In this document: piece after piece, positions 1 to 5,563 of the stretch
Layout: each line of letters starts with the position of its first letter
Numbering within the stretch: the stretch's first letter is position 1
Assembly: GCA_019634245.1 (NCBI GenBank)
Contig: JAHQVR010000137.1
Span: forward strand, 1-5,563
DNA length: 5,563 nt
Reading direction: 5' to 3'
Source: Gammaproteobacteria bacterium
GTDB lineage: Bacteria > Pseudomonadota > Gammaproteobacteria > Granulosicoccales > Granulosicoccaceae
Notes under the pieces: model-generated
Told to the model about the DNA's origin: nothing
Seen by the model: only the letters and a program-made list of their open reading frames with translations
Databases searched by the model: none
Position numbers and translations under genes: made by a program

Positions 1-401
1 CCTTCGCGTTTAGGGGGAAAAAGTATTTCCCACCAGTTCTTGTGAGGCGCTTTTACACCCGAGGTGTCTTCGGTATTGGTGTCGATCTGTGACACAACGT
101 TATTGTTGAAGATCAGTGTGAGTTTACGTGCCTCGACGACATTGCCAGCGGGTGCTTGGGTGTAGAAATAGTCCCAGCGATTTTCGCGAAAAGGGGTATT
201 GGCAACCGGGGAACCAATAACGGCTCGGACCTGGTCGCGGGGCATTCCCACGGTCACCTTGGAGACCTGTTCCTCCGTTAACAGATTGCCCTGTTGAATC
301 GTGATTTTGTGGGCTGGTGGCAACCAAAAGGGTTTTCCACCACAGGCAGACAGGCTTAGACAACAGATGAAGGCTAGTAGAATTCGCACGCTGATTGTCA
401 C
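1..401 (-). CDS. bamE: Outer-membrane assembly lipoprotein BamE (SmpA/OmlA), 3' end cut by the window
   Basis: BamE is the small periplasm-facing lipoprotein of the BAM complex, which folds beta-barrel proteins into the outer membrane; it binds BamD and stabilises the BamA-BamD contact. Read from GTG at 401-399, 133 codons are visible and the frame is still open at the edge. Residues 1-20 form a lipoprotein signal peptide: Arg6, a hydrophobic stretch, then the lipobox LSAC with Cys20 as the predicted lipidated residue. The next residue is Gly, not Asp, which fits Lol-dependent sorting to the outer membrane. The SmpA/OmlA core follows: IQQGN (35-39), [15 protein letters not shown] (51-65), WDYFY (76-80) and [15 protein letters not shown] (93-107). 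These align with DINQGN, VGMTQQQVAYALGTP, WFYVF and LTLTFNSSGVLTNID of E. coli. A second in-frame GTG at 389-387 would give MRILLAF..., also a good signal peptide, so the start is uncertain; neither has a clear ribosome-binding site. The protein continues well past where E. coli BamE ends, with a Trp- and Pro-containing tail. It lies 62 bp downstream of recN. Confidence 0.9.
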   Translation of the reverse strand, partial: MTISVRILLAFICCLSLSACGGKPFWLPPAHKITIQQGNLLTEEQVSKVTVGMPRDQVRAVIGSPVANTPFRENRWDYFYTQAPAGNVVEARKLTLIFNNNVVSQIDTNTEDTSGVKAPHKNWWEILFPPKRE

Positions 402-463
402 GGGGTTTCTGAAGTTACGATGACTTAAGTGTAGAGTATTTAAGGAATGAAAAGTGACTCCGA

Positions 464-2143
464 TTAGGCAGGTTCGGTTACCGTATCGAGCATTTCCTGC
501 GCATGCGCTAGCGTTTTTTTGGTGATCTTCGCACCGCCCAGCATTCTGGCAATCTCCTCCAGCGTGCCTTTGGTGTCCAACGCCTCGAGCAAAGTACAGG
601 TTTTGTTGTTTTGTGTGGATTTGACAACGCGTAAATGATGGTGCGCTTTTGAAGCTACCTGAGGCAAATGAGTCACACTTAGAACCTGGGCATGATCACC
701 CACAGCCCGCAAAAGCTCTCCAACTCTTTCGGCAACAGCGCCGCCAACACCAGCATCTACTTCATCGAAAATGAGTGTTGCAACGGGTTGCGCTTTCAGT
801 GTCGCCAACGCGATCGCCAAGCTGATTCTGGAAAGTTCCCCCCCGGATGCGATTTTAGATAGTGGGGCTGGTTTCACGCCAGGGTTCGGACTGACCAGGA
901 ATTGCACTTTATCCTGCCCATGCCGATTCCAATCGCGAGATTCGACGATGTCGATATCAACGCAACCGGCGCTCATACCCAGTGTTTGAAGGGTGTTGGA
1001 AATGTCCTGCCCGAGTTTTTTGCCGGTCTTTTTACGTAATTTTGTCAGCTTGGCACATAATGATTGGTATACCTTCTTTAGCGCATCGCATTCACGTACC
1101 AAGGCTTCGTGGCTCGCCTCGGGGTTGCTCAGTTGTTCCCATTCTTTGCGCAGGGACTGCTCTACACTTTCCAAATCACTGATGCTGACCTGGTGTTTTT
1201 TGGCCAGCGCGTGAAGTTTTGCCAAAATCGCATCTAACCACTGTAGACGGGTGCCATCATGGTCCAATGCTGTGAGATGTTGTGTTAACAAACTGGTGGC
1301 TTCTGCGCACTGAATAGTGGCTGAGTCGATTAAGTCTTGCGCTTCGGTTAGTCGGTCATCGAGCTGAACCAAACTGGCCAAAGGTTTTGTGGCTCGGGTT
1401 AAGTGAGTATGAGCACCATCATCACCATCCAGGGACGCTAAAGCATCGCGCGCAAAACCTGCCAGTTGTTCTGCATTCGCCAACCACCGATGTTCGGATT
1501 CTATGTCGTCGATCGCCGTGCCGCCGGTGTCCAGTTCATCAAATTCTTGAAGGTGGAATTGCACTAGGTCACGACGTTGTTGCACGGATACAGAGGTGCT
1601 TTTTAATTCATCCAGCTGGCGATTCGCTTTTTGCCAAGCCTCAAAGGCTTCTTCCACTTGTTCAGGTAGCGCGCTATTTGCCAGCGCATCTACCAACCGT
1701 CGCTGTTCTGCGGGCTCTGTCAATGACTGATGGGCATGTTGTCCGTGTATGCTGACTAACCGTTGGCCAAGCGCTCGTAGCGATTTTGCGGTGACAGGTT
1801 GATCATTGATGATGGCTCTGGATTTTCCTTTATCTGTAACTATTCGCCGAATCAAACACTCGTCGTTGTCATCATTGTCAAGTTCGTGTTCACGCAACCA
1901 TTGTTGCACATGAGGCAAAGCAGCCAAATGGAAAGTAGCACTCACTTCAGAGCGGCTCGCCCCTTTCTGCACAAAATCAACGGTGGCGCGGTCGCCAAGA
2001 ACCTGGCCCAATGCATCCAGAAGTATGGATTTACCCGCGCCCGTTTCACCCGTCAACGCAGTCATGCCCGGTTCCAGTTCGAACTCGGTCTGGTCAATAA
2101 TCGCAAAGTGGCGAATGTGCAAATGCGTCAGCACGGCAATCAC
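464..2143 (-). CDS. recN: DNA repair protein RecN (SMC-like ATPase)
   Basis: RecN is a cytosolic SMC-related ATPase that acts early in repair of double-strand breaks, bridging DNA and working with RecA. The 559-residue product matches the usual family length (E. coli 553). The N-terminal ATPase half has the Walker A motif GETGAGKS (32-39) and the RecN hallmark [11 protein letters not shown] (131-141). Residues about 155-375 are rich in Glu, Gln, Leu and Lys, as expected for the antiparallel coiled coil. The C-terminal half carries the ABC signature [16 protein letters not shown] (428-443), Walker [13 protein letters not shown] (457-468, Asp460 and Glu461) and the H-loop VTHLPQVAS (490-498). 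All catalytic motifs are intact. The longest start is GTG at 2143-2141. A GTG three codons later (2134-2132) gives [12 protein letters not shown], which fits the usual RecN N-terminus better and may be the true start. Neither has a Shine-Dalgarno sequence. The stop is TAA at 466-464. It sits 44 bp after nadK, the order found in E. coli. In E. coli recN is SOS-controlled, but no LexA box is evident here. Confidence 0.96.
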   Translation of the reverse strand: MIAVLTHLHIRHFAIIDQTEFELEPGMTALTGETGAGKSILLDALGQVLGDRATVDFVQKGASRSEVSATFHLAALPHVQQWLREHELDNDDNDECLIRRIVTDKGKSRAIINDQPVTAKSLRALGQRLVSIHGQHAHQSLTEPAEQRRLVDALANSALPEQVEEAFEAWQKANRQLDELKSTSVSVQQRRDLVQFHLQEFDELDTGGTAIDDIESEHRWLANAEQLAGFARDALASLDGDDGAHTHLTRATKPLASLVQLDDRLTEAQDLIDSATIQCAEATSLLTQHLTALDHDGTRLQWLDAILAKLHALAKKHQVSISDLESVEQSLRKEWEQLSNPEASHEALVRECDALKKVYQSLCAKLTKLRKKTGKKLGQDISNTLQTLGMSAGCVDIDIVESRDWNRHGQDKVQFLVSPNPGVKPAPLSKIASGGELSRISLAIALATLKAQPVATLIFDEVDAGVGGAVAERVGELLRAVGDHAQVLSVTHLPQVASKAHHHLRVVKSTQNNKTCTLLEALDTKGTLEEIARMLGGAKITKKTLAHAQEMLDTVTEPA

Positions 2144-2161
2144 AAATAGGAGGATGGAGAG

Positions 2162-2190
2162 ATGATACTACTCAGTTCGTTTTTTTTCTA
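2162..2190 (-). promoter_or_regulatory. Possible weak sigma-70-type promoter for recN
   Basis: On the minus strand, TAGAAA (2190-2185) and TATCAT (2167-2162) are separated by 17 bp and match the -35 and -10 consensus at 4/6 and 5/6 positions. The -35 would overlap the nadK stop codon, and an A8 run (2187-2180) overlaps its end and enters the spacer. Transcription would start about 10-12 nt before the longer recN start or about 20 nt before the shorter one, leaving a very short leader. A match of this quality can occur by chance; it is offered only because recN often has its own promoter within this cluster. Confidence 0.2.
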
Positions 2191-3048
2191 ACCCCAGTTA
2201 AGTTTCTCTCTGAGGACTTGGTGATAATCGTAGTCGGCAGGATGCAGCAGCTTGATATGGTCCTCGCTGACCTTTACTTCGATCATGTCACCTAAGGTCG
2301 CTTCCATATACACTTGGCCATCGCACACCACTTGAGCCTGATAAACCGCATCGTCCCATAAATGAATTCTAATGGTACTTTTTGAATCCACCATCAATGG
2401 ACGGCTGGTGAGGGTGTGTGGGCAAATCGGTTGTAGCACCACCGCCTCTATAGTGGGGCCCACTATGGGCCCACCATTGGATAATGAGTAGGCAGTAGAT
2501 CCTGACGGTGTGGCGATAATCACACCATCAGCGCGTTGATGTGTTACCAGGACATCATCAATGATGATGTCGAAGTCCATGATCTGCAAAACGTCGTGTA
2601 CGCGAATGACGGTGTCATTGAACGCAGCGGATGTGTTGACACATTCACCATTACGTAAAATTCGCGTCTCTAAAAGAATGCGTTCTTCAGCAATAGATTG
2701 GCCTTGCAAAATTCCCACTAATTTGTCTAGGCCATCGGTGGGTGGCACATCCACCAAAAAACCTAACCGGCCTCGATTGACTCCCACTAGCGCGGTTTGA
2801 GTGCCCACCAATGCCCGAGCTGCATGCAGCAGAGTGCCATCGCCGCCGATAACAATCGCAAGGTCGCAGGTTTTACCTATTTCAACGGTCGAAACGGTGT
2901 GTTGGTCTGGAAGTAAGTTCTCGGTACTAACATCCAATACGAATTCGAGATCTAGACCTTGTAAACACGTAATTACTTCGTTGAGGGTTTGCGTCACGCT
3001 GTCATCGCCGCTTTTGACGATCAGACCGACACGAGAAAATTCTGTCAT
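2188..3048 (-). CDS. nadK: NAD kinase (ATP-NAD kinase)
   Basis: NadK phosphorylates NAD at the 2'-hydroxyl of its adenosine ribose to give NADP, the only de novo source of NADP(H) in the cell; it is a soluble cytosolic enzyme, usually essential. The 286 residues are close to E. coli NadK (292). Visible motifs are the GGDG loop in VIGGDGTLLHAAR (66-78, Asp70 catalytic), NRGRLGFLVD (91-100), the short NE/D motif as Asn144-Asp145, TPSGSTAYSLSNGGP (180-194, the conserved TPTGSTAYS region with Ser for the second Thr), and PHTLTSRPL (210-218), together forming the NAD site. The fold is the two-domain NAD kinase type of the diacylglycerol kinase/phosphofructokinase superfamily. The N-terminus, VGLIVKSGDD, aligns with IGIVGHPRHP of E. 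coli, supporting ATG at 3048-3046. No good ribosome-binding site precedes it. The stop is TAG at 2190-2188. It lies 31 bp after mutS and 44 bp before recN, so it is probably co-transcribed with both. Confidence 0.96.
   Translation of the reverse strand: MTEFSRVGLIVKSGDDSVTQTLNEVITCLQGLDLEFVLDVSTENLLPDQHTVSTVEIGKTCDLAIVIGGDGTLLHAARALVGTQTALVGVNRGRLGFLVDVPPTDGLDKLVGILQGQSIAEERILLETRILRNGECVNTSAAFNDTVIRVHDVLQIMDFDIIIDDVLVTHQRADGVIIATPSGSTAYSLSNGGPIVGPTIEAVVLQPICPHTLTSRPLMVDSKSTIRIHLWDDAVYQAQVVCDGQVYMEATLGDMIEVKVSEDHIKLLHPADYDYHQVLREKLNWG
2450..2473. repeat. Short inverted repeat with overlapping GGGCCCA direct repeat inside nadK
   Basis: Arms ATAGTGGG and CCCACTAT (2450-2457 and 2459-2466) pair perfectly around one central base. 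GGGCCCA occurs twice, at 2456-2462 and 2467-2473. The segment encodes the conserved GGPIVGP of NadK, and Gly and Pro codons naturally give GGN/CCN complementarity, so the structure is probably a by-product of coding. Confidence 0.4.
2551..2571. repeat. Perfect 9-bp inverted repeat with 3-nt loop inside nadK
   Basis: GACATCATC (2551-2559) is followed by three bases and then its exact reverse complement (2563-2571). Flanking bases do not pair, so the stem is 9 bp. In the nadK frame it encodes the alternating Asp/Ile run DIIIDDV (160-166), where Ile ATC and Asp GAT codons are mutually complementary. There is no T-run after it on either strand, so it is not an intrinsic terminator. A coding by-product is the simplest reading. 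Confidence 0.5.
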
Positions 3049-3079
3049 TCGGCTAACTTAGCATGTGAAAACGGTTGTG

Positions 3080-5563
3080 TCATGACTGAAGTAATTCTTT
3101 AAGAGTATAAAGATGTTCGAGGGCTTCTCGAGGTGAGGTGTCGTCCACAGTCAGATGCTTGACATATTCGGAAATACGATTATCCACTGCAAAAAGATCG
3201 AGTTGGGGCGCATTTACCGATGGCGTATGAGTATCCTGTTCGTCAGTTGCGATAAAGTCTTTTTCCTGTTTCGCTGGCATTTGTTCTAGATCAACTGTGA
3301 ATTGGGTGGCTAATTCATCGGTTTGCTCTAACTCATTCAAGCGTGATTGTGCAATTTTTAGTGCGTGACGTGGTACCCCAGCTAATTCAGCAACCTGCAA
3401 TCCATAGCTTTTGTTTGCAGCACCAGTTTTGACTTGGTGCATGAAGATTATTTTACCGTTGTGTTCTTTTGCATCGAGGTGCACATTCTCGATGCATCGG
3501 TGTGAATGCGACATCGTGGTCAATTCAAAATAATGTGTGGCAAACAAGCACAAAGCGCGATTGGTTGTGGCTAGATGTTCAGCGCAGGCCCAAGCTAGGG
3601 CAAGGCCATCAAATGTGCTGGTACCCCTGCCGATTTCGTCCATAAGCACCAAGGAATGATCGGTCGCATTGTGTAGGATGTTTGCCGCTTCAGTCATTTC
3701 CACCATGAAGGTTGATTGGCCGCTGGCTAAATCATCGGAGGCGCCAATGCGAGTGAAAATACGATCTATCGGTCCGATAGCGGCGCTACTGGCAGGAACG
3801 TAGCTGCCGGTGTATGCCAATAGAGCGATTAACGCATTCTGGCGCATGAATGTCGACTTACCACCCATATTAGGTCCAGTCACCATCAACATTCGTCGCT
3901 CTCCGCTTAACAGTAAGGGGTTTGCCACAAAAGGTTCGCTGCTCATGGCCTCAATAACCGGGTGCCGACCGTTGCTTATATTGATACCAACCTCATCGAC
4001 CAACTCTGGGCAACACCAGTCGTATTCCACTGCGCACGCGGCAAAGCAGTTATAAACATCGAGTTCAGTCACCGCCGAGGCAATATTGCTCATGAGTTCC
4101 AGCTCAGGCTGAAGAGCGTCTATCAATTCTTTGTAGAGTTTCTTTTCGCGGGCTAACGCTTTCTCCTTAGCACCGAGTACCTTGTCTTCGTGTTCTTTTA
4201 GTTCAGGAGTGATGTAGCGCTCTGTAGCCTTTAGCGTTTGCCGTCGTATATAGTGCGCCGGCGCTTCTTCTGTTCGGCTGGTCTCAATATAAAATCCGTG
4301 AACTCGGTTATAACCCACTTTTAGCGAATTAATTCCTGTTGCGTTTCTTTCGCGTTTCTCCAGCTGGCGTAAAAAATCATCGGCGTTTGTGGATAGATTT
4401 CTAAGTTCGTCTAATTCCGCATCATAGTGTTCTGCGATCACACCACCATCACGAATAACCACGGGGGGTTCTGCAATGAGCGCGCGCTGGAGTAATTCTA
4501 GTGACTGAGTCTTAACAGACAGTGTGTTGGCAATGTCTTGAATAGGGCCTGAGTTAACCGAATCTATTTCACCGACTACCGCTGGCATCAACGCAAGGCT
4601 CGCTCGCAGTCTATCCAATTCGCGAGGCAAAACTGTACCAAGATGAACGCGGGTGAGAATTCGTTCCATATCATAGAGTTTGCGCAACACCGGTTGCAAA
4701 CGTTTGAATTGAGCTTGGTGGATGAGATTAGCAACAGCCGTATGACGACGGGCTATCTCGTTTGTGTCGGTGATCGGTCTTTGAAGCCATGTACGAAGTT
4801 TTCGAGTCCCCATGGCCGATCCGGTCTTTTTCATAACCGCAAACAAGGAATGGGCCTCATCACCATTCATGCTGGTGGTTATTTCAAGGTGCTTGCGAGT
4901 ACCCGGGTCCAACATAATCGTATCGCTGCTGTGTTCCAGGTTCAGTCTTTGTATTTGTTTGAGTGGAGATACGTGGGTTTCGCGAGCATACTGTAGAGCT
5001 ATATTGGCAGCGATTATCGCCGCCGGTTGATCTTCGATGGAAAACGCTCTTAGATGTGCTGTGCCAAAGTGTTCTTGGAGTGATTCTCGACATTGGCTTT
5101 CATCAAATAACCAAGGAGCGCGTGTGCGTGTGGGTATGTTTGGAAACGCACTTAGAAGCAGGCTGTCTTCGCTCAATAAAATCTCTGCAGGAACCAGTCT
5201 GGCAACTTCCGATTTAAGAGCGTCGACGTTGTCAACAAGAATTGTCGAAAATTGTCCACTGGCGACATCCAGTGAGGCGATGCCAAAGGTGTCGGGTTGT
5301 TCGCTGATGGCCATGAGCATGGACACCTGATGAGCATCTAATAGTGTTTCTTCGGTGAGCGTGCCTGGTGTGACGATGCGAACCACCTCGCGCTTAACCG
5401 GACCCTTGTTGGTTACGTCACCGGTTTGTTCACAGATGGCTACTGATAAACCGTTTTTCACCAAACGTCCCAAGTAGTTGTCAAGCGAGTGGTAGGGAAT
5501 ACCAGCCATTGGAATCGGATCTCCCCCACTTTTGCCGCGAGCGGTGAGGGTGATGTCTAGCAC
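3080..5563 (-). CDS. mutS: DNA mismatch repair protein MutS, 5' end cut by the window
   Basis: MutS recognises mispairs and small loops and, with ATP, recruits MutL to start methyl-directed or strand-discriminated repair. The visible 827 codons align with E. coli MutS (853) from about residue 50 onward. The edge codon GTG corresponds to an internal Val or Leu of LLDISLTKRG, so it is not the start; the FYE mismatch-binding motif lies outside. In window numbering: rest of domain I with [15 protein letters not shown] (17-31) and VAICEQ (41-46); connector about 75-220; lever and clamp about 225-520, with [17 protein letters not shown] (441-457); then the ATPase domain. The latter has Walker [10 protein letters not shown] (563-571), signature [15 protein letters not shown] (609-623), Walker [12 protein letters not shown] (638-648) and ATHYFE (675-680). 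A flexible linker (about 748-785) leads to QLDLF (787-791, bases 3205-3191), a near-ideal beta-clamp binding pentapeptide, and the C-terminal helix-turn-helix tetramerisation segment [16 protein letters not shown] (810-825). The stop is TGA at 3082-3080. All visible catalytic residues are intact. nadK follows after 31 bp. Confidence 0.97.
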   Translation of the reverse strand: MLDITLTARGKSGGDPIPMAGIPYHSLDNYLGRLVKNGLSVAICEQTGDVTNKGPVKREVVRIVTPGTLTEETLLDAHQVSMLMAISEQPDTFGIASLDVASGQFSTILVDNVDALKSEVARLVPAEILLSEDSLLLSAFPNIPTRTRAPWLFDESQCRESLQEHFGTAHLRAFSIEDQPAAIIAANIALQYARETHVSPLKQIQRLNLEHSSDTIMLDPGTRKHLEITTSMNGDEAHSLFAVMKKTGSAMGTRKLRTWLQRPITDTNEIARRHTAVANLIHQAQFKRLQPVLRKLYDMERILTRVHLGTVLPRELDRLRASLALMPAVVGEIDSVNSGPIQDIANTLSVKTQSLELLQRALIAEPPVVIRDGGVIAEHYDAELDELRNLSTNADDFLRQLEKRERNATGINSLKVGYNRVHGFYIETSRTEEAPAHYIRRQTLKATERYITPELKEHEDKVLGAKEKALAREKKLYKELIDALQPELELMSNIASAVTELDVYNCFAACAVEYDWCCPELVDEVGINISNGRHPVIEAMSSEPFVANPLLLSGERRMLMVTGPNMGGKSTFMRQNALIALLAYTGSYVPASSAAIGPIDRIFTRIGASDDLASGQSTFMVEMTEAANILHNATDHSLVLMDEIGRGTSTFDGLALAWACAEHLATTNRALCLFATHYFELTTMSHSHRCIENVHLDAKEHNGKIIFMHQVKTGAANKSYGLQVAELAGVPRHALKIAQSRLNELEQTDELATQFTVDLEQMPAKQEKDFIATDEQDTHTPSVNAPQLDLFAVDNRISEYVKHLTVDDTSPREALEHLYTLKELLQS

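Noticed and set aside
124..363. 79-codon minus-strand frame beginning MSKPVCLWW
   Set aside because: It overlaps bamE in another frame; the bamE frame has a signal peptide, lipobox and all core motifs, while this one resembles nothing.
402..463. Promoter search in the recN-bamE gap
   Set aside because: TTTTCA (453-448) resembles a -35, but no -10 of useful quality lies at 16-19 bp spacing.
1410..1435. CACCATCATCACCATC-like microsatellite within recN
   Set aside because: It is a short imperfect run encoding Asp/Gly in the coiled-coil region, too short and imperfect for a phase-variable repeat, and the frame is intact.
1387..1755. 122-codon plus-strand frame opposite recN
   Set aside because: It is antisense to the conserved RecN sequence, its product is rich in His, Arg and Pro of the kind produced by reading a coding strand backwards, and no start signal supports it.
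1799..2149. 116-codon plus-strand frame opposite the start of recN
   Set aside because: It is a shadow of the RecN Walker A region and has no recognisable family or start context.
2144..2160. AGGAGG-like sequence considered as the recN ribosome-binding site
   Set aside because: It lies on the plus strand; the minus-strand mRNA has the complement, and no plus-strand gene begins in a position to use it.
2174..2190. T8 run on the plus strand, considered as an intrinsic terminator
   Set aside because: No stable GC-rich stem lies just upstream of the T-run on the plus strand, no plus-strand gene ends there, and on the minus strand the run is A8, which cannot terminate nadK transcripts.
4643..4996. 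117-codon plus-strand frame opposite mutS
   Set aside because: It is antisense to the conserved MutS lever region with no independent support.

Overview
The window holds four consecutive genes, all on the minus strand, and looks like an ordinary chromosomal core region of a gammaproteobacterium. The basis is family recognition: BamE, NadK, RecN and MutS proteins all resemble their enterobacterial and pseudomonad counterparts from end to end, and nadK-recN-bamE is a familiar order in gammaproteobacteria such as Escherichia coli. I cannot place it below class. Base composition is close to even by eye (not computed), and nothing in it suggests horizontal transfer.

In the direction of transcription (right to left) the layout is as follows. 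mutS (5563-3080) lacks about its first 50 codons, which lie beyond the right edge. After a 31-bp gap comes nadK (3048-2188), which is complete. After a 44-bp gap comes recN (2143-464), also complete. After a 62-bp gap comes bamE (401-1), which runs off the left edge with its signal peptide and core domain present but no stop codon. There is no gene-free stretch longer than 62 bp. No intrinsic terminator is visible in any gap, so read-through from mutS to bamE is possible. A weak promoter-like pair of hexamers lies in front of recN, with no LexA box that I can recognise.

Functionally the cluster combines mismatch repair (MutS), double-strand-break repair (RecN), NADP supply (NadK) and outer-membrane protein assembly (BamE). 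The last three travel together by conserved synteny rather than by shared pathway. The less usual point is mutS lying directly upstream of nadK. None of the three visible starts has a convincing Shine-Dalgarno sequence, and two of them (recN and bamE) are GTG.

I found no RNA gene, mobile element, CRISPR array, attachment site or candidate for an undescribed system. The findings below are modest: start-site questions, gene order, an in-gene hairpin, an unusually long BamE tail and a few residue-level details.
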